A DNA stretch of 45,068 nucleotides from Bog-159 sp049511415 (GCA_049511415.1 JBEKYC010000055.1:1-45068), one strand, 5' to 3'; numbered from the stretch's first letter, positions 16,025 to 26,500 are shown. Numbers and translations are program-made. Notes: generated by a model not told the origin, from the sequence alone.

Positions 16025-18652
16025 TTAGGGCGCCTTCTCCTGACTCGCCATGGGCGGCCGATAGACCCGGATCGCGCGTATCATCGGTGGATTCGGGCCG
16101 CGGGCAATCAGCTCCAGCTTGTGCGTCGTGCCGGCGAGACCCAGCGCCAGCCTGGTAGCCTGCTCGCGGGTGCGGTCTTCCAGACGCGCCTCGCGATACA
16201 CATCGGCGAACATGGGCAGCACACTCCACGTCACTTCGAAGCCCGCCGGCGTGGCGAGGTGACGCAGGGAGAAAGAGCGCGCGAAGGCCCAGTCTCCCGG
16301 TTCAATCACGACCCGGCCCGACTTGGATCGAAATCGCTCCGTGCTCACACCGCTGCCGTCCGGGCCGGTCCGTGAGCCGGCTACTTCGAAACGCAACCAA
16401 GACTCATCCGCGTTCACTTCCAGAACTTTCAGCGTCCAGTTCTCGACAAGCAGCGGCTTCTCCGCGCCGATTTGGTTAATGCCCGGCCAGTCCACGCTGA
16501 ACGTATCGGTGGGCCGCGTGATGTGATAGAGTTCGGGCCGCTCGGAAGGGTGCTGGCCGTCGATGCGGACTTCCGCTTCGCCGCCATAGTACGGGTCGGC
16601 CCAGCCCGCGATGGCGTCCACGCGATTGCCTTCAAATTCCAACTCCAGCTTGCCGTTCACCCATTGCACGTCGCGCCCGATTTCATAAGTGCGGACGAGC
16701 TTGTCCCAAGGCTCACGCGGCAATGCGGGATCGTAACGCAGGTGGCGCCCGGTCAGTGCCGCGATCAGATAGTCGCCCTGAAAATTGAAGTGCGCACCGT
16801 CATTTAGGACATCGGCCGGCTGCAAATTGTGGGCTTTCAAGTACTCCAGAAAAGGGCCGCGCACGTCGGCGATCTCGCAGCCATAACGGGCGGCCAACTC
16901 CGGGAGCCACTCGGCGTTGTGCCGGTTCATCCACTGGTAGCCGCGCAGTTTCTTTGCATCGGTGGGCTCGGGTCCGGCAGTGAGCGCGTCCGGCCGGTCG
17001 TTCTGAATCAGAATCTCGGCCGTGGTACGCCGCCGGATCTGGTCGATCATGTGTTCGTAGTCCGGCTCCCCGCCAAAATCGTGGAAAATGATCAGGTCCG
17101 GATAGAACGCGAAGACGTCGTGCGGCAGCGTGCGCTTCAGAAGGTCGGAGGCATAGCCTCCGATCGCGCGATTCGCGAATGTGATATCGGCGTACGGAAA
17201 GCGCTCGCGCAATTGGTCGGCGATGGTTCGCGTCCACTCCTGCTTGCTGAGCGACTGGCCGTAAAACAGGATGCGCACGGCGTTGCGCCGCTCCGGCGTG
17301 CTCATAGCGAGCAACGTCATGGTGCGCTGGATACCGGCGCCAAACTGGGAGGCGTTCGGATCCGGGGCCAGGGCGGGGAACACGGGCTTCTCCACGCGGA
17401 GGGGAAGGTTGGCGGTCGCGGCATTGCCTTGCCCGTCGCGCACGTAGGCGAACAGCCGGTAATTGCCCTCACGCTCCGGCAGGCGGAAAGTGGCTCGATT
17501 ACCTGTGGCGGCGAGCACCAGGCCTTCAATCGGCGGTGTAGGCTCCTCGTGGTCGCCGCCGACTTTGGGGTCACCGCTCACGTCGATCCGCAAATCCCAA
17601 CTGTACTGCAGCGCATCTCCATCGGGATCGGAAGCGTCCAGATGGCATTCCAGCAGGGCCTCGGGGGGCAGGATAGCCGGGCCTTGCGCCGCGCCGTTCT
17701 CCGAGCTGATATGGATCGGCGCTGGACCCAGGCGTGGGCTGCGGTTGGCCGGCCAACGGCCGCTCCAGAGATAGGTCATCATGTCTACCGCTTCGGTCCG
17801 GCTGCCGTCCGCCAGGAACATGCCATACCAGGTGTGGGTCTTCTCGTGGTGCTGCGCCCAATGGAAAACATACGAGCCCAGGCACTGCGGCCTGCCCTGG
17901 ACGGCATGTTCGTAGGCCTGGCGGTAGAACTCCGCCTTCTCCGTGCTGGAGTCCTCCATGGGTAACTTCCACGCTGTGCGCGGTACCTGCCAGTGGCCCC
18001 GCGGCCCGAACTCTGTCACCCAGTACGGACGCGTCCAACCCTCGCGCCGGATATCTTCCGGCAAGGTGAGCATGTCGGCATAAGAGTTCAGGCCGACCGC
18101 ATCCAGATTGGGGCAGTATTGGTTCAGTTCGTGGAGCATCTCCTTGTACTGGCCTCCCACCACCGTGATCACCGGGTGATTGGGATCCATGCCGTGGATC
18201 ATGCGGGCTACTTCGTCGATCTCCCGCCACAACACGGCCCGCTGTGCGGCGGTAGTGCCGATCTCCAGTTCATTGCCCAGGGCCCAAGCCAATACGGCCG
18301 GGTGACTCCTGTACCGCTCCACGGCCGCCCGCAACTGTTCGCGTTGCTGGTTCACGGCGGCGGTATCTGCGTAGTTGAAGCCCGCGCGCTGCTTGCCGAA
18401 AGGCAAGTCGGTAAGCACGCTCAGCCCCAGCACTTGCGCGCGATCGAGCGCCGCCGCATCAGCCCGGATCGAGTTACCGCCGGCCGCGGCCAACTCTTCC
18501 AGATGCACGGCGCCGACGGCGCCTTTGACGAAGTATGGCTGGCCGTTTCGCAGCAGCGCATAGCCATCTCCCTGGCGCACGATCGTCACCGTCGACCCGG
18601 CCAGCGCCCCACCAGCACTCAGAAGGAGGAGCAGAGGAATGCATGTACCCAT
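16025..18652 (-). CDS. secreted glycosidase-SGNH hydrolase fusion
   Basis: 875 residues with a signal peptide (MGTCIPLLLLLSAGGALA). Residues about 20-300 form a GH2/clan-A-like TIM barrel: WALGNELE holds the acid/base glutamate (128) and YWVTEFG the nucleophile (214). Residues about 330-420 look like an Ig/PKD-type domain (DASDPDGDALQYSWDL). Residues about 455-635 are an SGNH/GDSL esterase domain: GQS with Ser467, the block-II glycine in NRAIGGY (498-499) and the DGAH Asp/His pair (618, 621). The usual block-III asparagine appears replaced (FHDFGG). The rest is beta-rich. The product probably cleaves and de-esterifies one extracellular glycan. A TAGAAT box lies 11 nt before ATG. Confidence 0.8.
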   Translation of the reverse strand: MGTCIPLLLLLSAGGALAGSTVTIVRQGDGYALLRNGQPYFVKGAVGAVHLEELAAAGGNSIRADAAALDRAQVLGLSVLTDLPFGKQRAGFNYADTAAVNQQREQLRAAVERYRSHPAVLAWALGNELEIGTTAAQRAVLWREIDEVARMIHGMDPNHPVITVVGGQYKEMLHELNQYCPNLDAVGLNSYADMLTLPEDIRREGWTRPYWVTEFGPRGHWQVPRTAWKLPMEDSSTEKAEFYRQAYEHAVQGRPQCLGSYVFHWAQHHEKTHTWYGMFLADGSRTEAVDMMTYLWSGRWPANRSPRLGPAPIHISSENGAAQGPAILPPEALLECHLDASDPDGDALQYSWDLRIDVSGDPKVGGDHEEPTPPIEGLVLAATGNRATFRLPEREGNYRLFAYVRDGQGNAATANLPLRVEKPVFPALAPDPNASQFGAGIQRTMTLLAMSTPERRNAVRILFYGQSLSKQEWTRTIADQLRERFPYADITFANRAIGGYASDLLKRTLPHDVFAFYPDLIIFHDFGGEPDYEHMIDQIRRRTTAEILIQNDRPDALTAGPEPTDAKKLRGYQWMNRHNAEWLPELAARYGCEIADVRGPFLEYLKAHNLQPADVLNDGAHFNFQGDYLIAALTGRHLRYDPALPREPWDKLVRTYEIGRDVQWVNGKLELEFEGNRVDAIAGWADPYYGGEAEVRIDGQHPSERPELYHITRPTDTFSVDWPGINQIGAEKPLLVENWTLKVLEVNADESWLRFEVAGSRTGPDGSGVSTERFRSKSGRVVIEPGDWAFARSFSLRHLATPAGFEVTWSVLPMFADVYREARLEDRTREQATRLALGLAGTTHKLELIARGPNPPMIRAIRVYRPPMASQEKAP

Positions 18653-18663
18653 AATCGAGTACT

Positions 18664-18669
18664 ATTCTA
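18664..18669 (-). promoter_or_regulatory. -10-like box 11 nt before the glycosidase-esterase start
   Basis: TAGAAT on the minus strand ends 11 nt before ATG 18652. Transcription would start about 5 nt ahead of the codon, leaving no room for a ribosome binding site. Confidence 0.5.
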
Positions 18670-18705
18670 TTCGGGATGCAGGCCGAGCACTGCCGATGGC
18701 AGCCG

Positions 18706-18870
18706 CTAATAGCGATATGCCAGGAAAGTCATCACCGCCGCCAAGCCCAGGCCGATCGGGCCGGCATTTTCCGCATAGATCTGCACGCCGCATTGCGGCA
18801 CATAAATCATAGAAAGAAGCAAAGTTATGGCGCCGACCAGGACCGCTCGAATGCCTCTTCTCCAACTCAA
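18706..18870 (-). CDS. 54-residue two-helix membrane miniprotein (TTG start)
   Basis: The minus strand has GGAGG, eight bases, then TTG (18870-18868), and an open frame to TAG at 18706. The protein starts MSWRRGIRAVLVGAITLLLS and continues MIYVPQCGVQIYAENAGPIG and LGLAAVMTFLAYRY. It has a positive N-terminus followed by two hydrophobic helices, with a cysteine in the loop between them (VPQCGVQIYAENAG). The strong Shine-Dalgarno and clear topology support a real gene despite its size. No homologue is recognised. It lies just upstream of the glycosidase-esterase gene on the same strand (gap 53 nt) and divergent from the four-helix membrane protein, so it may serve the same locus. Confidence 0.6.
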   Translation of the reverse strand: MSWRRGIRAVLVGAITLLLSMIYVPQCGVQIYAENAGPIGLGLAAVMTFLAYRY

Positions 18871-19051
18871 CCGGGAAGCCTCCGTTTGTAGCAGAGTCTA
18901 CGCCTGGAATGCCCCAAAATGTAACGTTGTCCGAAGTTAACTGGAGATCACTTTCTTGAAACGTTTTCAGCTTGCGGAACACTATCCATGTAGAAATCGC
19001 CGCCGGGTTCGGTTGCGATCTCGGAGATAAGGACAAAGGAGCTAGAACGCT

Positions 19052-20149
19052 GTGGCGCACCCTCAGCCCTGTGGAAATCAGATCTACGCGGATCCTCCCC
19101 CGTATTTTGGCGAGGCTCTGGAAGATGCCGAGCAGCTTCTCAAGTATGCGTCCGAGCTGGGAATACCGGTAGAAGATGATACCCGCGACGACATCCTGCA
19201 CGCCAGGACGGCGAGCAGCAACGGTTGGGACGAGGAAACCGCCGCAAAAATGCTGGCGGCGCTGAGCCATCTCGCCGCCAAGCTCAAGCCGGTAACGGCC
19301 GAGAGCCTGAAGGCGTGCAGCGGCAGGCCCACCGTTACGAAATACTGGTCCGTGTCTATCTGCCTGACGGCCATCATTATTCCGTTCTCGGTCGCCAGTT
19401 TTGTTACATCCGCAATATCGAGCACGATCAAGACGGATATCGTAGCCGCCAACGGCCTGGCCGTAAAACTGCGCGGACAACTGGGGCCGCCTCCGCCCGC
19501 GGAGCGGACCGGCCTGGCCACCGAAGGCCCCGCCATCTCCGACACGTCCGTGATTACCGATCTCCAGGAGTTCGCCGGCGACATCCGCCAGATCGACACC
19601 AACGCCCGGCAATTGCGCGTATTGCTGCTGGGCGCGGAAATGGACCCTTTTTCAAATATCCGCAAGGATCCCGCGGCGATCCACGCAAAATTTCAACTGC
19701 CCGAGGGACTTAAGGACTTTGCCTGGGCCGCCGGCCAGCGGACGGCAGTGTATCAGGACGTGCGATATTTCGGGCAGAGCCTGGTGGACGACGTGGGGGT
19801 CTTTTACGGCGCGATCGCCGCCTGCATTCTCCCGGTTCTCTATGCGCTGCTCGGTACGTGTGCGTATCTGTTACGCAATTTCGAACAACAAATCGGCGCC
19901 CGAACGTATATGCCGTCGGTCGCGGACGCGCCGCGCTTTCTGATTGCGGCCATTGGGGGCGCGGTAGTCGGCCTGTTCAACAACTTCGCCCTGGGGCAGG
20001 GCGCCTCTATCCCGCCTCTGGCCATAGCGTTCCTGGTCGGCTACGCCGTGGATGTCTTCTTCGCATTCCTGGAAGGCACGATTCAAAAGTTCACCCGAAG
20101 CAGTCCGGCTTTATCCGCGCCGCCGGCTACAAGCAGTGGGAAAGCCTAG
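19052..20149 (+). CDS. uncharacterised four-helix membrane protein
   Basis: 365 residues, GTG start at 19052 with AAAGGAG about 10 nt upstream. Residues 1-95 are soluble and mostly helical (YFGEALEDAEQLLKYASELG). One membrane helix is at about 101-122 (ICLTAIIIPFSVASFVTSAI). A periplasmic-type segment of about 130 residues follows. Three helices lie near the end (IAACILPVLYALLGTCAYLL, FLIAAIGGAVVGLFNN, AIAFLVGYAVDVFFAFLEGT), followed by a polar tail. I do not recognise the family. The layout resembles membrane sensors or channels. It is divergent from the 54-aa miniprotein and convergent with the propeller-TPR gene (4-nt gap between the two stops). Confidence 0.7.
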   Translation: MAHPQPCGNQIYADPPPYFGEALEDAEQLLKYASELGIPVEDDTRDDILHARTASSNGWDEETAAKMLAALSHLAAKLKPVTAESLKACSGRPTVTKYWSVSICLTAIIIPFSVASFVTSAISSTIKTDIVAANGLAVKLRGQLGPPPPAERTGLATEGPAISDTSVITDLQEFAGDIRQIDTNARQLRVLLLGAEMDPFSNIRKDPAAIHAKFQLPEGLKDFAWAAGQRTAVYQDVRYFGQSLVDDVGVFYGAIAACILPVLYALLGTCAYLLRNFEQQIGARTYMPSVADAPRFLIAAIGGAVVGLFNNFALGQGASIPPLAIAFLVGYAVDVFFAFLEGTIQKFTRSSPALSAPPATSSGKA

Positions 20150-20153
20150 CCCC

Positions 20154-23100
20154 CTATCGCGAATCGAGATCCCGCAGCGCGCGTAGCGCCACTGGATCTC
20201 CCGGCTTGCGACCCAGCAGGCGCTGCATGACGTCGCGCGCCTTCTGCCGCTCCCCGATCGACACATACAGCCGCCCCAGGTTCAAGTACAGCTTCTCATC
20301 GTCGGGGGCTCGCTCGATACCGTATCGAAACGCGGCAATAGCATCGTTGGTTTGTCCCAACTGGGTAAACAGAACCGCCAGATTGTTGATCGCACCGGTG
20401 TGCGCCGGATCGATGGAGATGGCCCGCTCAAACCACTGCTTGGCCTCCGCCGCGCGATCCTGTTTGGCCAGCAGCAATCCAAGCTGGTTAGCCGCATCCG
20501 CATTCTTCGCATCCGACGCCATCGCCCGGCGCAGCAACTTCTCGGCCGCCGGTGGATCGTTCAGCTTGGCGTAGGCTTCGCCGGCGCCCAGCAGCGCGCC
20601 GCCGTGATCCGGCCGGATCGCGAGCACCCGCTGGTAGTTTTCGAGCGCCGGCTTCCACCGTTCGGCGTCGCCATGAATCTGGGCCAGCGCAAATAGCGCT
20701 TTCCAGTTTTCCGGATCTCGCCGCACCACTTCGTCGAGATACGGAATGGCTTCGTCGGCATAGCCGGCCCAATAGAACGCCGCCCCAAGCTTGAAATAAT
20801 TTCGCCTGGGTGGCAGATAGTAGCGCCCGGGGAAAGGCAGCGCCCACTCCGGCCGCGGTCCGTTCCGCAGCGCCTCTAGGTCAGCCTGCATCTCCCCGGC
20901 CGGCGGCATCTCCGCATAGATCTTGTGCGCGCGGCTGCGGTCATCGATCAAGAGCAGCAAGGGCAGCTCCAGGTCTGTCCGCAGTTCAAACAAATATCTC
21001 CGAAAGATGGCATATTGCGCTGCTAGGTCCGGCGCCGCGCGCGTTAGATCGACGATTTCGCATGGCACCCCCGCGGGCGCCGCGGCGTTCCCCGCAGTGA
21101 GCAAGAGAAAGCCCGGCCCGATGCGCTTCTCCGGTAGCGGGACCGGCTCGAACAGCCAAGTGGCGCCGAAGTCCGCCTTATTGACGGCTTCGACCGCCCC
21201 GCCTGGCATGGCTGTTCGCGGAGCAAACTCAACCGCCTCGATCGCGTCTGATCCCTCTTCGATCCGATACCGCAAGCCGGCCCGCAAGCCCTCGAAGCGC
21301 TGCCGCTTGCCGGAAGGCCAGGTGATGCTCACGCTGGCCTCGGCGGCATCCCCTAATCCCACGTGCAGTTGTTTGGAATGCTGCGACAGATAGCCGTTTC
21401 CGGCGCTCAGATAAATGACGCGCCCGTTCACTTCCACGCGCGCGCCAATGGCGTCGCGATTCGAATCGACCCCCACCAGCCGCAACGCCATCGACCGCCG
21501 GCCCACGCCGCACTGATTCCGCAAGACCCGCACTTGCGGCCCCAGCCGGCTCTTCAGAATAATATCCGGGTTGCCGTCGTTGTCGATGTCCGTTACCGCG
21601 AACGCGCGCGAGTCATCCGCGAAATCCAGCCCGCTGACGCCGGAGAAGTCGAAGAATCGCGGCGCGCCGCCATCCATCGGTTGCACGCGCTTATAAAACA
21701 CGTTCGGCTCATGGCCGCACCAACTGTAATCTTCGCGGATCAGTTGGTTGATGGCATTCCAGCCATTCTCGTACGCGGGGGCGGGAACCGCGGTCGCGGG
21801 CGATCGCGCCACCACCTGGCGCCAGAAGAAGCTGTCCAGGTCCCGATCCGAAGAGTTGGTCAGCATGCCCGTGGCGACGAAGATCTCGGGCGCGCCGTCG
21901 TTATCGAAATCGATCCCATCCGAGCACCACGCCCAGCGCCCCATCGACACGCCTTCCGCGCCGCCGGACTCCACGAATCGCCCATCGCCCGCATTGCGGT
22001 AAAGCGCATTGCCCCTGGTGTGGCTGACATACTCCGCCGGATGTTCACGGCCTGGCCCGAACGCCGGATCGTGCACCACGCGCTGGCCGGCCGCGGTCCA
22101 CATATTCGAGACATACAGATCCGGCCGGCCGTCGCCATCGTAATCGAACCACGCCGCGCTCATGCCCGGCGCGATGTTCTCCACACCCGCTTCGCCGGCC
22201 TCGTCCCGAAACTTGCCCTGGCGGTTCCGATACAGATTGCTGCGGCCGAAGTCGTTGGCCACGTAGAGATCCGGCCAACCGTCGCCATCGAAATCACACC
22301 AGGCCGGCGCGAAACTGAACCGGTTGTTGTTCTGGTCGATGCCGGACTCCGCGGTCACATCCTCGAAGACACCGGATGCGGCGAGCCGGTTCCGGAACAG
22401 ATAATTCGGCGGCCCGTTTTGCGCATCGTGGTACGGCACGGCGTAGCGATACTGGTCTTCGCTCTGGAAAAACAGGTACGTGCAGAGATACAGATCCACC
22501 GCGCCGTCGCGGTCGTAGTCCGCCGCCGCCATGCCTGTAAATACGCCCTGCGGCGGACGACTGAAGCGGAAGGCATCCGGACGGTGGGCGAATTTTCCGC
22601 TGCCGTCATTGAGGAATAGGAGCGGGCCTGCGCCACCCAGCACGATCAGGTCCTGATGGCCCGAATTGCGGAAGTCCACAAACAGCGCACAGGTGCTTTC
22701 GTCCAGCACGCCGACGCCTGCCTGCCCGGTGATGTCCGCGAAGGTTCCGTCGCCGCGATTCTTGTACAGACGATTCGGCAGTCCCGCCTGTTGGCAGACA
22801 TAGATCTCGTCCCATCCGTCGTTATCGATGTCGCCCACCGCGACGCCGTTGTTACCGTATATGTCGATGCCTGTCGCGGCATCCATCCGCGACCGCCAGA
22901 AGACATTGCCTTTTCGCAACTGCTCGTGAAACGACTGCGTCCGTGCGAACGCGTGGCCGGTGATGTCCTGAAACATAGGCTCGTGCGCGGTAGTCAGGAC
23001 CTCGCTGACGGGCTCCGCGGACCGCAATCGGCCAGCCTGCCAGACCTGCTTCCACAGACCTACGCGATAGCCGGCGTCGCCGGCGATTTCGTAGCGCAGC

Positions 23101-23510
23101 AGGTGATCCGGCAAGACAAAGAAGCGCGCCCTGCGGATACGGCCCAAGGACTGGATCCATTGCGCCAAGCCTTCCACGAAGCCGGCCCCGGAACCGAATT
23201 CGGCCTCCGTCACGCCTTCCGCGATCTTGCGGTAACGGCGGGGCAGGGGAGAGGCGCCCGCAAAATCGTCGGCCAGCGGAAGCGCCTCGCCGGTAAGCAT
23301 CGCCGCCAGCCGCCGCTCGATTTCCGCGGCTTCCTTTTCGAAGCGGAATTCGTCGGCGCCGGCATCCACCTGCGCCAGTACCGTTTCGTAAGGACTGGGT
23401 TTGCGGAAGTGAACCGGATACCGATTGGAACCGGAAGCGCTGCGAGATAGGATTCCTAAACCGGCAAGCGCCGCGAGAAACTCGCGGCGCTCGATGGGAA
23501 AAACTGCCAC
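20154..23510 (-). CDS. exported CRTAC1-type FG-GAP propeller with ASPIC/UnbV and TPR domains
   Basis: 1118 residues from GTG 23510. A twin-arginine-like signal (ERREFLAALAGLGILS) suggests Tat export. After a leader domain, seven calcium-loop repeats of FG-GAP type (VGDIDNDGWDEIYV, AADYDRDGAVDLYL, WCDFDGDGWPDLYV, VTDIDNDGNPDIIL and others) predict one seven-bladed propeller over residues about 215-650. An ASPIC/UnbV domain follows (NRDAIGARVEVNGRVIYLSA, GYLSQHSKQLHVGLGD). Then comes a spacer, and finally five or six TPRs (about 900-1118). Such proteins are thought to bind ligands or partner proteins outside the cell. It follows the Oar-like receptor on the same strand with 31 nt between them, but has its own -10-like box. 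Confidence 0.85.
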   Translation of the reverse strand: MAVFPIERREFLAALAGLGILSRSASGSNRYPVHFRKPSPYETVLAQVDAGADEFRFEKEAAEIERRLAAMLTGEALPLADDFAGASPLPRRYRKIAEGVTEAEFGSGAGFVEGLAQWIQSLGRIRRARFFVLPDHLLRYEIAGDAGYRVGLWKQVWQAGRLRSAEPVSEVLTTAHEPMFQDITGHAFARTQSFHEQLRKGNVFWRSRMDAATGIDIYGNNGVAVGDIDNDGWDEIYVCQQAGLPNRLYKNRGDGTFADITGQAGVGVLDESTCALFVDFRNSGHQDLIVLGGAGPLLFLNDGSGKFAHRPDAFRFSRPPQGVFTGMAAADYDRDGAVDLYLCTYLFFQSEDQYRYAVPYHDAQNGPPNYLFRNRLAASGVFEDVTAESGIDQNNNRFSFAPAWCDFDGDGWPDLYVANDFGRSNLYRNRQGKFRDEAGEAGVENIAPGMSAAWFDYDGDGRPDLYVSNMWTAAGQRVVHDPAFGPGREHPAEYVSHTRGNALYRNAGDGRFVESGGAEGVSMGRWAWCSDGIDFDNDGAPEIFVATGMLTNSSDRDLDSFFWRQVVARSPATAVPAPAYENGWNAINQLIREDYSWCGHEPNVFYKRVQPMDGGAPRFFDFSGVSGLDFADDSRAFAVTDIDNDGNPDIILKSRLGPQVRVLRNQCGVGRRSMALRLVGVDSNRDAIGARVEVNGRVIYLSAGNGYLSQHSKQLHVGLGDAAEASVSITWPSGKRQRFEGLRAGLRYRIEEGSDAIEAVEFAPRTAMPGGAVEAVNKADFGATWLFEPVPLPEKRIGPGFLLLTAGNAAAPAGVPCEIVDLTRAAPDLAAQYAIFRRYLFELRTDLELPLLLLIDDRSRAHKIYAEMPPAGEMQADLEALRNGPRPEWALPFPGRYYLPPRRNYFKLGAAFYWAGYADEAIPYLDEVVRRDPENWKALFALAQIHGDAERWKPALENYQRVLAIRPDHGGALLGAGEAYAKLNDPPAAEKLLRRAMASDAKNADAANQLGLLLAKQDRAAEAKQWFERAISIDPAHTGAINNLAVLFTQLGQTNDAIAAFRYGIERAPDDEKLYLNLGRLYVSIGERQKARDVMQRLLGRKPGDPVALRALRDLDSR

Positions 23511-23516
23511 AAAGCT

Positions 23517-23522
23517 ATTGTA
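23517..23522 (-). promoter_or_regulatory. -10-like box 6 nt before the propeller-TPR start
   Basis: TACAAT on the minus strand, six bases (AGCTTT), then GTG 23510. This predicts a leaderless message separate from the receptor transcript. Confidence 0.45.
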
Positions 23523-23523
23523 A

Positions 23524-23540
23524 GACCACCAACCGTGGTC
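23524..23540 (-). terminator. 6-bp hairpin just after the Oar-like gene
   Basis: GACCAC (23524-23529) and GTGGTC (23535-23540) form a perfect inverted repeat with a 5-nt loop, directly after the receptor stop at 23542. On the minus strand it is followed by TTACAAT, a poor T-tract. It could attenuate read-through into the next gene. Confidence 0.35.
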
Positions 23541-23541
23541 C

Positions 23542-26500
23542 TCAGAACAGGAACTTCAAAGAGAACTGCACGTGCCGCTCCGTCCCGGCCAGCGTACTGG
23601 TCACTTTGCCGAAATTGGCATCGCCGTAGTTGCTATCCGGGAAATTGAACTGCGGCGTGTTGGCGATGTTGAACACTTCCGTTCGGAACTGCAATCTGTA
23701 TCGTTCCGTAAAAGCGAAGTCTTTGAACACCGAAGCGTCCAGATTCCGTAACGGCGGCCCAGAGTTGGTGTTGTCGCCGACATTGCCTTCCGTCAGCGAC
23801 GCGGGCGCCGTGAAATTTGCGGTGTTGAACCATTCCGACGGTGTTCGCCCGCCCGCAGGCGCGGCGTTCGCGCTTCCGGACACAATATCGGGGAAGCAAC
23901 CCGCCCAGACCCCCTGGCAGAAGGACCCGCTGGCGCTTACCGTGTACGGCTGGCCGGTGTGCAGCGTGAGAATGCCATTCACCTGCCAACCACCCAGCAG
24001 CAGGTCCGCAGCCTTGTTCAGGCTGGAGCCGAACTGCCGGCCGCGGCCGAAGGGGATGTCGTACGTAAAGCCGGTGGTGAAGTTCTGGCGGATATCCCAC
24101 GCGGCGTTGGAATAATCCAGACCGTAGTTAAGGTTGCTGATCGTCTGGAAACCCTGCGAACCGCTGAGAGTAGTTCCGGTGTTGGCTAGAGCATGTCCCC
24201 AGGTGTAGGAACTGATGAACTGCAGTCCCTTGGAGAAGTGTTTCTCCAGTTTGGCGGTCATGGCGTTATATTTGCCATACCCGAAGCTGGAGGTTCCCGA
24301 AATACCGCCGATATCAGGATACGCGCGGAGCGAGTTACAGTTGATGGACGTATCCAGCGTTGCATAATTGGGGCACGGGTTGAAGTCCGGCTGGAAGAGT
24401 TGGTGCGACGAGTGATTGCCCTGGTAACCCAACTCGAAGGCCATGTCGTGTCCCAAATCCCGCTGAATCGAGACATTCCACTTCTGCACCATGGGGTTGT
24501 CGAAGTCGTTCGCCACTTCGCGGAACTGCAGGGAACTGACGGGGTAAGTGGTAAACACCGTGAGTGGATAGCCCACGCTGATGCCGCCGATTGCCGATCC
24601 GTTCGCAAAGAAGGGATCGGGCTCGAATTCGCTGACGCCCGACGGCCGGTTGAGTTGCGGCGATTCGTTGAAAGGCGCGGATTCCCCGCGATTGGGGTTG
24701 CCACCCTGCTGCTCTTCGCCGCCATAGAATATGCCGTACGCCGCGCGCAACACCATCTTCGGCGCGAAGCTATAAGCAAAACCGAGGCGCGGGCCGAAAT
24801 CGTGCTTGTCCCACGGAATCAGGTACTGCGAAACACAGCCGCGGCACACTTTCACATTCGGAAAATCGGCCGGGTAGGTGATACCGTCCAGCGTATAGGG
24901 CGTGTTGAAATTCGGCGGCAGCGGCGCGTTCTGGTTCGGCCCGCTGGGAATTTCCAGTGTCAGCGTGTTGATGTCGAAATTGGATTGACGCGCGAACTGC
25001 TCCCCGATGGGCGACCACAATTCGTAGCGCAACCCATAATTGATGGTCAGCTTGGGAGTCACTTTCCAATCGTCCTGGGCGTAGAAATCGTAGGACTGCC
25101 GCGTGGACGAGATGAAGTTGGTTGTCGAGATTTGCCCGTTATCGATGGCGCCCAACAAAAACGACGCAAATGAATCGCCGGTGGTGGCCGACGGCGTGCC
25201 AGGTATCGGCTCGGCGGTTTCCACGCGGGAGAAGTTCATCTCGCCGTGCGGATAAGGCACCTGGAAGAACGGGAACTGAATGGGCTTCACTTCCGCGCCA
25301 AATTTGAACGCATGCGTTCCCTTGGTCAGCGACACGTTCTGAATGAAATCCCAAACGTTGCTGTATTCTTTGGTCGGCAGCCAATCGTTGGCGCCGATCT
25401 GGCTGTATTGCCCCATGCCGAATTGCGGCAGGCCGCCATTCAGGGTCGTGGTGGGATCCAGACCGCCGATGCCGTACGCCTTGAACTCGTCGGTTTCCGC
25501 GTTGGCTTGCGTGCGCGCCGTCACCAGGCGGCTGAACGCCACGCGCGTTTCCGAAATCAGCGATGGAGACCAGATGCGCGTAAAACCGATCTGGGCATTG
25601 CGGCCCAGATCCTGTTCGCTGCTGCCGTAGAAATTGCCGCCATCGAGCGCGCCCTGAAAAGGCGGCGTATTGTTCTTCGAGGTGTCGGACCAACTGATGC
25701 TGCCGAAAAGGCTGTCCTTGTCGTCGATCCTGTAATCCACGCGCCCGTCGCCCTGATCCGTGCGCAGGCCTCCGGGCGTGACCGCATAGTAGTCGTTTGC
25801 GGGATAGTTTCCGGCCACGATGGGTTGATTGGGCGACGGATAGAGAGCCGCGATTTTGGCGGCCGCCGGATCCATCTCGGATGTCGGGATCGTGTTACTG
25901 GGATAGGGTGTGCGCGTGCACGCGCCAGTGCTGCTGCTGCACACTGTCGTGGTCGGATCGTAGATCGTGGCTACGTTGCTAAAGTTGCCCGCGATCTCCG
26001 CCGGCGTAGGAATCGTGTAGAACCCGCCATAGCCAAGGTTTTGGACGACACCACCGGCCGTCGCGATTTTCGTGCCCTGGTAATCCCCAAAGATGAACAG
26101 CCGGTTCTTGATGATCGGTCCGCCGGCCGTAGCGCCGAACTGGTTCTGCTGCAGCCCCGGGCGTCCCACGCCGGCCAGATTGTTCTCCCAGCGGTTGGCA
26201 TCCAAATCGGTGTTCTGCAGGTATTCGAACAGGTCGCCGTGCAGTTGATTGGTGCCGGACTTGAGCGTCACGTTCACCACGCCGCCCGCGGCGCGGCCGT
26301 ACTCGGCGTTGTAGCCGTTGGTCAGGATACGCATTTCGCCAATGGCATCCAGCGACGGTCCAATGACGTAGGATGTCTGATTGATGAAGTCGATGACATT
26401 GACGTTGTTATCGACTCCGTTCAGCAGGAAGTTATTCTCACCGGTGGAGCGCACGCCGTTGGCGGAGAAGCCGCCGTTCTGCGCGTCGCGGGCGCCCGGC

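Noticed and set aside
15847..16158. GTG start with AAGGAG 12 nt upstream and a 103-aa frame
   Set aside because: Spacing is long, the peptide has no pattern, and its second half is antisense to the glycosidase-esterase gene.
16829..17965. 378-aa open frame on the plus strand
   Set aside because: Antisense to the glycosidase-esterase gene, which has clear catalytic motifs. Long shadows are expected at this GC content; no domain seen.
18662..19612. 316-aa minus-strand frame
   Set aside because: Mostly antisense to the membrane protein. Only the separate 54-aa frame at 18706-18870 in another frame has a ribosome site and sensible sequence.
21363..22619. 418-aa open frame on the plus strand
   Set aside because: Antisense shadow of the propeller-TPR gene; its His/Arg/Ile/Val-rich composition is the complement of FG-GAP codons.
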